Shown: piece by piece, positions 13,060-25,142 of the stretch
Position numbering within the stretch: position 1 is the first letter of the stretch
How the letters are laid out: the number at the start of each line of letters is the position of its first letter
Assembly: GCA_028829895.1 (NCBI GenBank)
Contig: CM054178.1
Location: 100,430,058-100,494,057 of the forward strand
Length of the DNA: 64,000 nucleotides
Direction: 5' to 3'
Origin: Sinotaia quadrata
Taxonomy: Eukaryota > Mollusca > Gastropoda > Architaenioglossa > Viviparidae
Notes under the pieces: model-generated
The model's database searches: none
The model's input: the letters and a program-made list of their open reading frames with translations, nothing else
Told to the model about the DNA's origin: nothing
Made by a program: the position numbers and the translations under genes

Positions 13060-13365
13060 TACAAAGTAACAGTTAAACATTTAGGACAGCACACACACTT
13101 TTACATATCGCTTACAAGTAACAGTTAAACATTTAGGACAGCACACACACTTTTACATATCGCTTACAAGTAACAGTTAAACATTTAGGACAGCACACAC
13201 ACTTTTACATATCGCTTACAAGTAACAGTCAAACATTTAGGACAGCACACACACTTTTACATATCGCTTACAAGTAACAGTTAAACATTTAGGACAGCAC
13301 ACACACTTTTACACATCGCTTACAAATAACCTTTAAACGTTTAGGACAGCACAAACATGTTTAAA
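13060..13365. repeat. Minisatellite, unit 52 bp
   Basis: CGCTTACAAGTAACAGTTAA, then ACATTTAGGACAGCACACAC and ACTTTTACATAT, is repeated about five and a half times and is nearly identical between units except at the right end. This near-identity implies recent expansion or homogenisation. Confidence 0.92.
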
Positions 13366-13640
13366 CATCTGTTATAATTTTATAAATATTACTGTCAATA
13401 CTATATTTCACTAACAAGACACTGCCTCACTCTACGTATCTGTAATAGGAGGAATACAACGCTCAACAATTTAATAAAATAGCAATAAGCCTGTATGTTT
13501 CAGACAGCCTTAGCATATCGCATCCAGGAATGTTTAACAAGAGTTCAATTTTATAATATTGTCCGTCAAATCAGAATTGTAAATACACTTTTCAGATTGA
13601 CTAAATTGAATTATTTTTAAAATAAAAGAGTACATATCTT
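13366..13640. other. Unannotated spacer between two minisatellites
   Basis: AT-rich sequence without recognisable features. Confidence 0.5.
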
Positions 13641-13644
13641 TTTG

Positions 13645-13972
13645 ATTGGCTGAACTGATTTCATAAAGAGAACTTATCTGACTGATTGAACTGATTTCAT
13701 AAAGAAAACTTATCTGACTGACTGAACTGATTTCATAAGGAGAACTTATCTGACTGACTGAACTGATTTCATAAAGACAACTTATCTGACTGACTGAACT
13801 GATTTCATAAAGACAACTTATCTGACTGACTGAACTGATTTCATAAGGAGAACTTATCTGACTGACTGAACTGATTTCATAAGGAGAACTTATCTGACTG
13901 ACTGAACTGATTTCATAAAGACAACTTATCTGACTGACTGAACTGATTTCATAAAGAGAACTTATCTACATT
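13645..13972. repeat. Minisatellite, unit 36 bp
   Basis: CTGACTGACTGAACTGATTT followed by CATAAAGAGAACTTAT is repeated about nine times. Variation is concentrated at the AAAGAC/AAGGAG positions, so unit types alternate along the array. Confidence 0.92.
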
Positions 13973-14565
13973 TCCACCTGTCGATTTGTCACTATCAATA
14001 GGCTTGATCGACCTTGCGGACTGAACCCTGACTCAATCTCGTATTCAGGTCAGATTCTCCAAGAGAGTTATAGAATTGCTTGTACTCCAATGCTCACCAG
14101 TTCTCATTCCTGGTTTTGTACCTCCAACAGGCACTAACATTCCAACAAACAGTCCTGTGGAATTCACTCCAGTATTCCGGAACTCGGTATAGGAACAAGC
14201 AAAGAAAAGAATCCGTCACATTTACAGACCCTCAGTCTCTCTGCTATTTCTCTCCGCTAATGGGCTCAGCACACCTTTCTTTCATGGCGTCAAAGGTGGA
14301 ATGAGTTTCTCAGCTTATGTTATCCATAGTGTCTTGCACAGAGTTATCGGGTGTTCGCTTCATAGACCTTACGTCTGTTCTTGGCGATCACTAAGCTGTT
14401 ATACAATAATTTTCACACTTCCTATCACACTTTAACCAGTCTATGTACACGCAACCATTACGTCTCACTGGTTTTCAATGACGGTTAAACATAATCCGCT
14501 CGACCATATATCCTTTCTAACTTTCCTTTGAGGAATGCACGTTCAAACATTTTGAGTAACAATCT

Positions 14566-14568
<3 letters not shown>
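13973..14568. other. Unannotated noncoding stretch
   Basis: No gene supported. The 74-codon frame at 14080-14304 has no recognisable domain. Confidence 0.5.
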
Positions 14569-14624
<56 letters not shown>

Positions 14625-14683
14625 TATATACACATATACATAACTGCACATATATATGCATACACACATGTATACAGACATGC

Positions 14684-14715
<32 letters not shown>

Positions 14716-14772
14716 CGCACGTACAGATGCACACATATGTATATACACATATACGCACGCACACATACATGC
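14569..14772. repeat. CA/TA-rich compound microsatellite
   Basis: (CA)n at 14569-14620 passes into mixed TATA, CATA and CA runs. The Thr-His and Cys-Val frames crossing it are repeat artefacts. Confidence 0.93.
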
Positions 14773-15533
14773 AGGCAAGTGCGCAGAAAGAAAAAAGCAA
14801 AATGCTTCAGAACAAGGGACTCGTCATATTAAATAAGAAAATAAACTATATGCAAACAAGAAACCGATTTTGTTTAAGTGTGTAGCTAGGTTTCTAAGTT
14901 ATTTTAGAAGCCATATGTATTTTGCATCTCCATTCTCTCCAACACCAAACATCTTCGGCTGGCAAAAACAGCAGCCATTTCCTTACAGAAGAACAGTGTA
15001 ATGGCTGGGATGAGACTGAGATTATGAGTTTATTATTCACTTCTTCTTAGACTGGAGCTCACTTAATGTTCTATTTATAGCACGGACAAATAACCGTAGA
15101 GTAAAATGTAAATCGCGAAACTTTCAATGTACTTAAAAGATAAGATTTAATGATTTTTTAAAATATATATTATTAATTATAACATTTTCTCCACGGCTAA
15201 TTAAATGAATGTTAAAAGTAATTATTGAGTGGGCAGAAAGTAAACTATAGGCACAAATAATTAATTTATTTTAACTAATTTCTGACTTCGTACTGTTTTC
15301 AAAATTGTGCAATCTATACTTAAGTAACATGGCTGCTTCTAACGTTCATTACAATGTATGTTGTATAGTTTTAAATACTGTATTTCTACCGTTGACTACA
15401 ATGTATGTCTAGTGCTAACTACTGTATTTCTAACACTAACCTCTCTATAATGTTAACTCTGTTAAATTTCATTGCTAATTACATTGTATTTTCAACATTG
15501 ATTATCTAATTACATAAAGTTTATATGTTTAAC
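14773..15533. other. Unannotated AT-rich stretch
   Basis: No gene or repeat array seen. Phrases such as TGTATTTCTAAC recur loosely between 15360 and 15490 without a fixed period. Confidence 0.5.
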
Positions 15534-15665
15534 ACTAGCCACTCTATTCTGTACAGAAACTAGTGTTGCAGCACTAACCACACTATTCTGTTCAGAAAAT
15601 AGTGTTCCAACACTAACCACTCTATTCTGTACTGAAACTAGTGTTGCAACACTAATCACTGTGTA
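15534..15665. repeat. Minisatellite, unit about 39 bp
   Basis: ACTAACCACTCTATTCTGTA followed by CTGAAACTAGTGTTGCAAC is present about three and a half times. The junction AGTGTTGCAACACT between units is a perfect palindrome. Confidence 0.85.
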
Positions 15666-16947
15666 TTGTTAACATTACATACTGAGTGCTTTAAAACGAA
15701 AACGCTTCACATCTCCCACAAATTGCACGAGTGTTTTGCAATAATATTCTGTCCATCACTACCATTAAATACTTAATATTAATTCTGTAGCATTTCTAAG
15801 CACATATTTAGCAACATTCCTTACTGCATAATTTGTAATATACGCTCACAAATGAGTTGTGATGTTAAACACACGCACACACGCAGACACACACACACAC
15901 ACACACACATTTTTATAACATATTTATATGTGTGTTGATGGAGGTCTTGCTTTCTGGTTTCTCTGTTTCCTTTAACTTAAACGTCATTTTCGCCATGGCA
16001 AATATGACCAAGAAAAGTGCTGATAACGAAAAAGTCGGTAATTTGGGCCACTGCATGACGTTAATAGCAAGTGATCCCCACTGCCTGAGAAGGGCCCAAT
16101 TAGGAGGTCTCGCCACTTGCTGACGCAAACTGATTACAGTTGCTATTTGACTGGCTGAGAACTGGTCACGTTGTACCGTCAGAACGGTTAGATCTTAGGA
16201 AGATCGAGGTTTGAATGACATTAATTCCTTGCCGACACTGTTGTAGTTTTGCAAGCTTGCAAACCATGTCTCCTTTTTCTGGAACCAGTAAACCACCTGT
16301 CAGACTTCTTCGCAGGTTGCGCAATGGGCAATAACTCTCGGATATTCGGCTCCTTTGTTTTCTTTAGAAACTAAGGGTTTTCTTCACCGCAGCGCCACAC
16401 AGCGGATATACCTCCATTATTTTAACTTGCTTCTTCGCGACTTGGGTTGCTTAGAAAGGCAAATTATATGTATCCTTAAGAGTGTAGTCTGGATTTTTAA
16501 CATAAACCTTATGCATTACATACTGGAACGAAAATAGCAGCGACAATTAAATTCGGAACAATAACGTTCCTACGTTAGAGTTCACGCGGCTGCGCTGACG
16601 TCATTCCACTCAGGAAAACCACGTGAGTTCTTTCGTTGATTAAATAAGCGACATGCTTTGTGCCTATAACTGAAACTCCGTAATTTCTTTCTACTGAAAC
16701 GGTAAAAGATGAAAAGTTGTAAGAAATAAAGAAGGAACGAAAAGTCGCAATTGTTTTGACATTTAATCTATCATAAAAACTATTTCTGAACAGATTACCC
16801 AGGATCCATCAGTAAACACAGCGAATATAAAAGTGAGTTTTAAGTAGAAATCAATCTACCCCACCCAAGTAAAGGACATTCACAACGTATCAGTCAATTA
16901 ATGTAAAAAGCCAAAATATTTATAAATTGTAATATGTGCATAATCTT
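15666..16947. other. Unannotated stretch with a short CA tract
   Basis: (CA)n lies at about 15872-15909. Frames at 15913-16128 (both strands) and 16355-16537 carry no recognisable domain. A weak tRNA-like phrase near 16150-16220 is discussed among the rejected items. Confidence 0.45.
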
Positions 16948-17053
16948 TCACACACACACACACACACATACACACACACGCACGCACATACACGCATATA
17001 TACGCACATACATACGCACGCACATGCACACACACACACACTCGCAAACACAA

Positions 17054-17090
<37 letters not shown>

Positions 17091-17125
17091 CGCGCGCGCG
17101 TACACACGCACACAAATATACACAC
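16948..17125. repeat. CA-rich compound microsatellite with a CG run
   Basis: (CA)n with CGCA, CATA and a GCGCGCGCG run (17091-17099), which is alternating purine-pyrimidine over most of its length. Confidence 0.93.
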
Positions 17126-17490
17126 ATTATTATTTTTTAAAGAAAGTGACACATCATTTTATTTTATTTTATTTTTTGGTTCTCAGTAAGCGCATACAAT
17201 TAAGATAGACTAACACTGAATTACTTTCAAGCTAAAAAGTCTGAGAAAGGAGTGTAGAAACGTCTTGCGATAAGTATTTTTAAAATTATTAATAATATAT
17301 GCACGAGGTAATTTTAAAATGAATCCATCTAGATTCTTCAACCATATGAATATATCTTTTGAAATTCATTCAGCTGTTCATGGGTATATACTCGCGTACA
17401 GACGCAACCCGCATGCACCTCATGCATACTTGCATATATTAAACTGTTCCTCTAGCTGTGTCACCATCAGCGAACACTTTAATTTGGTAA
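17126..17490. other. Unannotated noncoding stretch
   Basis: ATTTT repeats at 17158-17176 and an unrecognised 72-codon frame at 17319-17537 that runs into the next minisatellite. Confidence 0.5.
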
Positions 17491-17492
17491 AG

Positions 17493-17672
17493 GAAATGAA
17501 ACCCAAATCAAACAGACAACTCTACCTGTGCAAGTAGACACGAAGTGAAACCCAAATCATACAGACAACTCTACCAGTGCAAGTAGACAGGAAGTGAAAC
17601 CCAAATCAGACAACTCTACCAGTGCAAGTAGACAGACAGTGAAACCCAAATCAATCAGACAACTCTACTAGA
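17493..17672. repeat. Minisatellite, unit about 47 bp
   Basis: GAAACCCAAATCA followed by GACAACTCTACCAGTGCAAG and TAGACAGGAAGT occurs about four times, the last unit altered. Confidence 0.88.
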
Positions 17673-17764
17673 ATGAAAAGTAAAAGAGTGTGATGAACGC
17701 TTTCCCAGCATTACATGATGTGTAGATACGCAAGATCTGTCATTACATATTCCTTCATCAAGCC
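17673..17764. other. Short spacer between minisatellites
   Basis: No feature seen. Confidence 0.5.
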
Positions 17765-17767
17765 AGA

Positions 17768-18075
17768 CCACTGACTGGATATAGCTGTGTACAACACTTA
17801 ATGTCACTGACTGGATATAGCTGTGTAAAACACCTAGTGTCACTGACTGGATATAGCTGTGTAAAACACCTAATGTCACTGACTGGATATAGCTGTGTAA
17901 AACACCTAGTGTCACTGACTGGATATAGTTGTGTACAACACTTAGTGTCACTGACTGGATATAGCTGTGTAAAACATCCTGCGAACTGACTGGATATAGC
18001 TGTGTAAAACACCTAGTGTCATTGGCTGGATATAGATGTGTAAAAAGACCTAGTGTCAATGACTGGAGTGTGTAA
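17768..18075. repeat. Minisatellite, unit 36 bp
   Basis: CACTGACTGGATATAGCTGT followed by GTAAAACACCTAGTGT is repeated about eight times. It is open in several frames on both strands (148 and 84 codons on minus, 62 on plus) because 36 is a multiple of three. These are not supported as genes. Confidence 0.93.
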
Positions 18076-19696
18076 AGCATCATGTGCCCCTGACAGAGCA
18101 TAACTTTCTGTTTTTATGTTATTTTATGAGACTAGTTAGTATTTTCTTTCTACCTGTATTATTTTACTTATAATTAGCAAATTCTTTTATTATCTATGAA
18201 TGTACTAGAAACATACAATTATATCAACATATCTCTTTGTTTCAACAAGTTCATGAATTCAGTAGTATACTTGTTTTACTGGTTATTAAACTTATGTATT
18301 TACTCTGAGACTATGTGCACTACTGTGTGTTGTTGAGTCAGCATGATAAGGCATTTAGCTAATGCAACATCTGTCTTAGTGATGTGATATAGCCAGTGAT
18401 GTCGTTATGTCTCTCTGAAGACTGTAACAGTGCAACAAACGAATGCAGACACTTTTATGAAAATGTGAGTGCAACGTTTTGCGAGAGGTGGAGCTTTCTT
18501 TGAGTATCTTTCGGACATAGTTCTCGCTTAAGGCTAGGTGCTTCATTCCAGATCTGTGCATATTATATTGGCCACCATTCTATCTCATCTAAGTCATCAG
18601 TCGTCCATTCTCAATCAGCTACCTTGCCTAGGAAGGAATTTTGAATTGTCTAGAATTGTCTGCCAATATAGAGGCAAGGCACCTCAAATCACTTTATGTT
18701 TGGAAAGTGAAAACTTTCTGGAACTGCTCTCAGCTACCTCTGTTCACTTAATACAGCGAACTTTTATTATAGTATTATAACATTTGCTATAGTGCTATTT
18801 GTATGGATTTTGTATGTTTACTGAGTGAACTGTGAACATAAGAGAAGTCATACCCATCCAGTGATCTTAATGTTTTCTTTTGTAACATATTAAACATCAC
18901 CAGTTCATTTGTCAGACTCTTTTGTTCGTTGTATTATCTGTCTCAGGGTGAATGTTTGTAACTGGGGGCGAGCCGTATATGGGTTTATCAGATTCTATGA
19001 TTATAAACGTCTTAGTTGCAAGGCGTAAAAGGAGGTAAGTGTAGCACACACCACCATCTATATTCACATTTAATCTCTCAAACACCACACTTACTTCATT
19101 AACTATTGGTCAGACGTATATATATATATATATATATCAAACACATACTGTCATAAGTGGGGTTAGTCAGTGTGAAGCTGGCTTGAGCTGAAGTTAGAGA
19201 CACAAGGGTTGAAGTCGTTTTGGCCTGCTCTGGTGTATCTCCAAGATAAACTCGTGTGACATGCCAGTAACAGGTCGTGTCAAGTTGTTACATAGACACA
19301 CAATGACATACACCCATAGATGTTTGGGTGGGGGCCAGTTTTATTATGTCATGCAAAGGAACATTTTATTGGCTGTGTATTGTTCATTGCACGTTTATTT
19401 AATTATTTTTTAAAACAATTTTTTATTCACGAATTCACTAGTAATTTTGTTACTGCCTGTTTTCATTTTAAAAGAAAAATCGCTTTTGAATAATTCAACA
19501 AGTGACCATGGTACATCTGTGTTCTTGTGTTGTTCATAGATAGTGCTTATTATGAGACTACAATGTATTTTGGGTTTTTATTTAATGTGCAGTGTGTGTG
19601 TGTGTGTGTGTTACAGGGATGGAGGGACCCAAAATTAATATTTTATTTCACTTATTTATATGAATCCAGTTATATTTATGTATGAGTGTGTATGCA
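18076..19696. other. Unannotated stretch with small TA and GT tracts
   Basis: (TA)n lies at 19110-19137 and (GT)n at 19592-19610. No supported gene. It could include the diverged body of the LTR whose 3' end follows, but I could not align it to the other LTRs. Confidence 0.45.
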
Positions 19697-19862
19697 TTGA
19701 GAATCTGTTTGTCTTTACTACATGACACATTTTCGTAAGAACTGAAGGATGAATTTGAGCAACCAGTCTGTTTAGGATAACGAGGAGAAATTAATTTAAA
19801 TTGCTAAATTAAAATTCTATAAATTCCTAAGCAGGGTCTATAAATAAAAACTGGACACGTAA

Positions 19863-19864
<2 letters not shown>
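19697..19864 (+). mobile_element. LTR 3'-end fragment
   Basis: GAGAATCTGTTTGTCTTTAC through GAGCAACCAGTCTGTTTAGG, CCTAAGCAGGGTCTATAAAT and ACTGGACACGTAACA matches the last 170 bases of the solo LTR ending at 51614, with few differences. The end CA lies directly against the following (GT)n tract. The 5' part of this LTR is absent or unrecognisable. Confidence 0.8.
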
Positions 19865-19929
<65 letters not shown>

Positions 19930-20009
19930 TGTGTGTGTTGTAGAATAGTGTGATAATTAATAGATCAGTTTACAAATACACACACACGTATGCACACACA
20001 TACACACAA

Positions 20010-20064
<55 letters not shown>
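19865..20064. repeat. Facing (GT)n and (CA)n tracts
   Basis: (GT)n at 19865-19938 and (CA)n at about 20008-20063, with CA-rich imperfect sequence from 19978. They are separated by a short unique spacer and can pair as one long inverted repeat. Confidence 0.93.
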
Positions 20065-20065
<1 letters not shown>

Positions 20066-20574
20066 GTACACTGTAGTCTTTTAGAGGTAACCGGTGCGCT
20101 CCAGAGAAAATGAAGCCATGGTGTCCACTGTTCTAATGACACTAGAAGGGAAGCGAGAGGGTGGGCAGGAGAGATAACTCGTGCTATTTGCTAATATGCA
20201 ATTACCAGCCCCCTACTTGTCTTTCTCACTGTCTGCTTGTCATTTTGGACGGGTGGGTGCTTGTTTCCAAGACAGAGAAGACTGTTTTGTGCTGTTGATA
20301 GCACGGGTACCGTCAGTTGTTTCTGTAGTGAAGACTATGTCCTGGTTCAGGCCGAACAGTATCGCCATCATGATCTCAGCGACTATGTTCTCGATTGTTA
20401 TGTTGGGGAACCTGCGCGCACGACTGCGACAAAGTGGCGCGCTAGTAGAGGTATATTTATACTCTCGGGCTTGGCGACATTATTATTTTTTTGTAAGCGA
20501 AGACGATCTGTCTAAAACCCATCGGTTAGACGACATGAAGATACCATCTCACTTCAGCAGTAAATCTACAGAAT
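20065..20574. other. Unannotated stretch with unrecognised open frames
   Basis: Overlapping plus-strand frames of 137 and 92 codons (20181-20594 and 20237-20515). The longer one has a hydrophobic segment (IAIMISATMFSIVMLG) but no recognisable domain, and its end runs into a dispersed repeat. I do not call a gene. Confidence 0.4.
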
Positions 20575-20790
20575 GGACCTTCTTTAAGCCTTAAAAAAGG
20601 CCCAGTCCAGTTTCGTTCAAGCGAGGATGATAATGATTATTATTGTGATGATGATAAAGATAATTGTAGTGGCAGTGGTGTTGTGGCAATGATAATGACA
20701 ATGATGGTGGTGGTTGTGATGATGATGATGACGATGGGGTGGTGGTAGTTTGATGATGATGGTGATGATGATGATGATGATGCCGGATTT
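20575..20790 (+). repeat. Dispersed hairpin repeat with (GAT)n tail, copy 1
   Basis: GGACCTTCTTTAAGCC, then AAAAAAGGCCCAGTCCAGTT and TCGTTCAAGCGAGGATGATA, followed by a long GAT/GGT tract. The same phrase occurs at 30223 with the same kind of tail. CCTTCTTTAAGCC and the following AAAAAAGG can form a small stem. Confidence 0.75.
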
Positions 20791-21146
20791 AAAGTGATCC
20801 AGGCATGCATTCACCTAGCAAAGAGCAGCGGTCCGGCATCTTATGTTTTATGTATTTTTTTTTTGTTGTTTCAATCACACACACATACGCACACACGGCG
20901 CACTCAGGCATAAACACGCACGCATGCGTGCACGTACGCAGACACATATTCACATAGATAGTTATATCATTGTAGCAAGTAGTACACGTGTGTGGTCGTG
21001 CTACTAATAGCGTTTATTTCATGACCTTTTGAAGACTACCTACAGTGATGTTTATAGTCAGTCAGTGAAAATAAAATCCGTCTAAAGTGTTATCTGGCAT
21101 CGCCTAAAATTGAAGCAGCCCGTTTCACATGTTTTAAGTGGGCGGT
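20791..21146. other. Unannotated stretch
   Basis: A CA/CG-rich stretch at 20877-20945 and no gene. Confidence 0.5.
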
Positions 21147-21270
21147 ATACAGTGGACTGCAATAGTCAATCTACAGATAGAGAGGTTTTATACTGGTTTA
21201 AATTAAATAGTCACACAGAGGGGCTTTATACTGGTTTAAATTAAATAGTCACACAGAGAGGTTTTATAGT
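21147..21270. repeat. Minisatellite, left part, split by the hAT insertion
   Basis: Units with GAGGTTTTATACTGG, TTTAAATTAAATAGTC and ACACAGAG. The same theme (GGTTTTATACTG ... AGTCCACTGT) resumes after the hAT element at 26482, so the element sits inside the array. Confidence 0.7.
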
Positions 21271-21612
21271 GGCTAACCCAGGGGTGGGCAAACTTTTTGT
21301 GTGTAGGGCAACATTGACAAATGTAAAGCTATTGGGGGGGGGGGGCGCATATATATATTATACCCACTTTGTTTACAGCAACCTATCACAATAAGTAATT
21401 ATGAATTATTTATAGGTTTTTTTTATTAAACAGTATAAAACTATAAATAACCAATTATTGCAATTTTATTTTACTTATACATTTATACATATTTTACAAT
21501 ATATTTTACTAATTTGTTAACAAGATTTTACATTTTTTTATTATAATAAATTTTTTAAATGATCTATCAGTGGCTTTAATTTAGACATAAACCGACTACA
21601 TTGTCATTACAA

Positions 21613-23414
21613 TTATTGATTTCTAATGAGATGTATGTAACTGCTTGCAATATTCTTGAAATCTGGAGCAAGTTTACTTGTTGAAATTCGCATGACAGCA
21701 TGCAAGTTGCAGTCCGACAATAAAGACCTATTCTTAGATTTGTTGATCTTCAAGCAAGAAAATGCTTGTTCGCAAATGTATGTCGATCCAAACAATGATA
21801 AAAGTTTAGCTGCAAAGTTTTTCAAGTTGGGAAATGATTCTTCTGATAAAGATCCATAGAAATCAGCAAACCATCTGACTTGAATTTCTCTTTCAGGTCA
21901 TGATCTGCTTGTAAGTCAAGAAGCTCTAACTGTATGTCCTCCGGGGCTGTATCAGCTTCTGCACTAAAAGGGGAACTGAGAATATTGAACTGTGGCTCTA
22001 AGTTCTTGAAATCTTTAAATCTCCTTCCAAATTCATCAGTCAGTGCATCTAATTTGGGCTTTATACTTTTCAGTCATTTCACCAGAAATGGTTTCTTGTT
22101 TCAGCAAAGGGAAGTGACAAAACTTTTTTTCACTTGCTTGTTTGGAGAACAGTGAGAGTTTTGCCCGAAATGATTTTACATGTACATACATTTCATGTGC
22201 AAACACACAATTGCCCTGAAGTTTGACATTCAGTTCATTTAACTTTTCCATAATTTCAATGGCAAACATAAAGCTAACTTCCACTCTTTATTGACAGTGT
22301 TAGTAGTAAAGTCACATTCATGCCCTTCATCTCTAGGAACACCACTATTTCTTCTCTGAGGTCCCACACTCGCCTCAACACCTTGCCGAGACTCAGCCAT
22401 CGAACACTGGTATGGTACAGCACATCAGAATGTTCAGTTTCCAAATCGTCAAGTAATGCCCTGAACTGTCTGTGATTAAGTCCTCTTGATCTGATGAGGT
22501 TGATGACACTGACAACTGGGTCAATAACATGCTTGATATTCAAAACAGTTTTACACAAATTTTCTTGATGGATCACACAGTGAAGTAATAATGTGTGGTC
22601 AGGATATTCTGCTTTAATCTTATCACTTATCAACTTTACCAGACCTGCATTTTTTCCGGTCAAAGCACGAGCTCCGTCAGTTGTAACACTTGCCATCTTG
22701 TTCCAAACCAACCCAGTTCTTTCAATACAGTTATTAACAGCATTGAATATATCATGGCCTGTGGTTGTGTCTTTGAGTGACTAAACACTTAGTAACTCTT
22801 CAGTGAGTTTGAAAGAAGTGTTTATTCCACGTATAAATATCAATAATTGGACAGTATCATGTACATCGGTACTCTCATCCAATGCAAGAGAGTACCACAA
22901 AAATTGTTTACTTGCATCTTGAAGTTTATGCATCAAATTGTTACTTATCTTGTCAACACCTCTGCCCACAGTTCTCCTTGATAAAGTAATGTTGTCAAAT
23001 TTGTTTTTTTTGTTCTGGACACATAATGTTTGCTGCATCTAGCAAACATTCCTTGATGAACTCGCCATCAAAAAATGGCTTGTTGTGTTTTACAATTCTG
23101 TGTGACAGCACCAGACTAGCTTCTGTTGCAGCATCTTGAATTGAAGACTGTTTCGTGAAAACAATTTGCTGTTTCTCCAAATTTTTCACCAGTTCCCAGG
23201 CATTTCCTTTTCCTCTCTTCAGTTGTTAAATTGTATCCGAAATCAGAATGTTTTGTTTGGTAGTGTCTTTTTAAATTGTACTCCTTGAAGACAGCCACTG
23301 ACTCATGGCGCAACAAGCAAACTGATTTGCTACCAACTTTTATAAAACAGTACTTAGTTGTCCATTCATCATTAAAAACACAGCATTCATCTTCAATCTT
23401 ACATTTTTAGTGAC
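21613..23414 (-). pseudogene. hAT transposase, GTF2IRD2/ZBED-like, broken
   Basis: Read on the minus strand in several frames. N-terminal zinc-finger-like part (VCLLRHESVAVFKEYNLKRH, about 23320-23260) with one expected Cys changed; catalytic region with ALDESTD (about 22895) and TTDGARALTG (about 22685); then an alpha-helical insertion; and the C-terminal dimerisation and third catalytic region with CEQAFSCLKINKSKNRSLLS (about 21775-21715). The D, D and E positions typical of hAT are visible. Frame changes occur near 23160, 23020 and 22280, with a stop near 22781, so it is not functional. The start codon is cut off by the nested LTR and lies at 25151-25153 (CAT on plus). Confidence 0.88.
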
Positions 23415-25142
23415 TGTAGTAGAGTCAAGACAAATTATACTTGACCTCTTAACCCACTTTTGTTTAAATTCGTTATTTTTCTTGTTTGGATGCAGTTCTT
23501 TGTAAGAGTGACGTACTCGTCATGCTCTGATACACACGCCTTATTCATAGGGAGAGAGAGAACTCACTCCAGTTATGTAATATTTAAGACAATGGCCGAT
23601 TGTAGGTTGAAGCAAGCGTTATCACGTGACTAATAATTTGCACCATAAATTCGTATATTCCTTTAAATACTCTGATCGCGCTATAGACCCGCATTCACAA
23701 GGAAAAGGACAGACCAATGCGAGCATCTAAGTCATCTGAAATTCCATGAATCACGCAAGGGCCCGCTGCTGATCATACTGTGGTATAGAACAAGGTAACA
23801 CATTGATTTCTTAAAATATTGTTTGTATTTCCATTTAAGTTATCGTTGTGAGAATTTATGCATTTTATTGTTGCAGGTGTTGTATTATTGCAATTTTCTC
23901 CAAAACACATGGCTTGATAAATGTGTGGCTAAGTTGAAATGTTACATCCTTTAAATTAATTGTTAAATTGAGAAACAATAATTTGTAAACTAAAAATAAC
24001 TTAATTGTATCACAGAACGTCTGTGCACATTCTTGTAAATTTCTTAACAATTTAAATTCATTTTGCGTGTATTATATTGTTGTAATTGTAAAGCGCATAT
24101 GTGTGATTTTTAAATTGTATTTTTGATTTTCTTCTTATTGAATTTCATTTGTAAAATGCAATGCTTCCTTGAAATTCATAAGTCTCATGTGTATATTAAT
24201 TGTAAAAAACGCACATGTGTGACTGCATTGTATCTTTTATTATATATTTAAATATTAATGTAAAGACACTAAAATGGTCGAGGAATAAGCTATACTATTG
24301 TCAACCACGTGTATTGGATTGCGAAACCATGAGAATTATCGCTCATAGGAATTCATTTATTTCCAGAGTGGGTTTCTTGGTCTCTTGATCTTGGTCTTTG
24401 TCTGACATATTCCGTCTGACGTCTTGGTCTTTCTTCATCGTCATAGAATTCACCGCCCAGTGAACCAGCCTGTATATTTTATTTTCTTTGCTTCGATTGG
24501 TGTCTAGCAAATGGCTGAGTCTGAACTCCTGATGCGATTCAGAAGAGGGGTGTAATTAATGAAAGACTGTTGACCAAGTTGGTGATAACTAGGCCATTGA
24601 GTCCAGTAATCCAACAAGAATTTAGTTGGGGACTACGTGCTTCATTTATCGTCACTATTTGGATAACCAGCTAAGTGCAAAGACTGGTGTACTTGAACTA
24701 AATAAACTCTATCTGCAATCTATTCAAACACTTCATGTGTTAGACAAATAGCATAGTATTAGGAGGCTTAATGTCGTCTGAATCTTGAATCTTTGTTATT
24801 TGTTAAATTTTATTAAATTCATATTTACCTTGTTAATCAATTATTGTAGTTGGTTATTTATGCAAATAGACTGATAGGATTGGGTGGGGGCGAATGAGTC
24901 AAGAAAAGGGAGATTGAATGCATAATTAACTATAATTCTTTAACATTTCCCAGTCCGTGCTTTGTACCCAAGTTTGCCTGTCTATAAATTTGTTGGCTTA
25001 AACTACAAGCGTTAAATTTGATCAGAGTTGAAGGGTGAATTTGAGCAGCCAGTCTGTTTCCAGAATAGGAGAACGAATTTTAATTAACATAAATTCTAAA
25101 TTCTGAAACAGGGTCTATTAAATAAATACTGGACACGTAACA
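23415..25142 (+). mobile_element. Solo LTR nested in the hAT transposase
   Basis: Starts TGTAGTAGAGTC, ends ACTGGACACGTAACA, length 1,728 bp, flanked by the 5-bp duplication GTGAC (23410-23414 and 25143-25147). It aligns along its whole length with the LTR at 49920-51614, for example ATTTAAGACAATGGCCGATT, CAGAACGTCTGTGCACATTC, GACCACGTGT-like and CAGCCAGTCTGTTTC blocks. No internal region remains, so it arose by LTR-LTR recombination. Confidence 0.88.

Noticed and set aside
16140..16225. tRNA-like phrases (TGGCTGAGAACTGG and GAGGTTTGAATGAC) suggesting a tRNA-derived SINE
   Set aside because: The B-box is imperfect, the stems do not pair convincingly and no second copy is seen in the window.
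17655..18101. 148-codon minus-strand frame with 12-residue repeats
   Set aside because: The unit is 36 bp, a multiple of three, so frames stay open on both strands. Several overlapping frames are equally open.
20181..20594. 137-codon frame with one hydrophobic segment as a possible small membrane protein
   Set aside because: No recognisable family, competing overlapping frame, and its end is made of a dispersed repeat.
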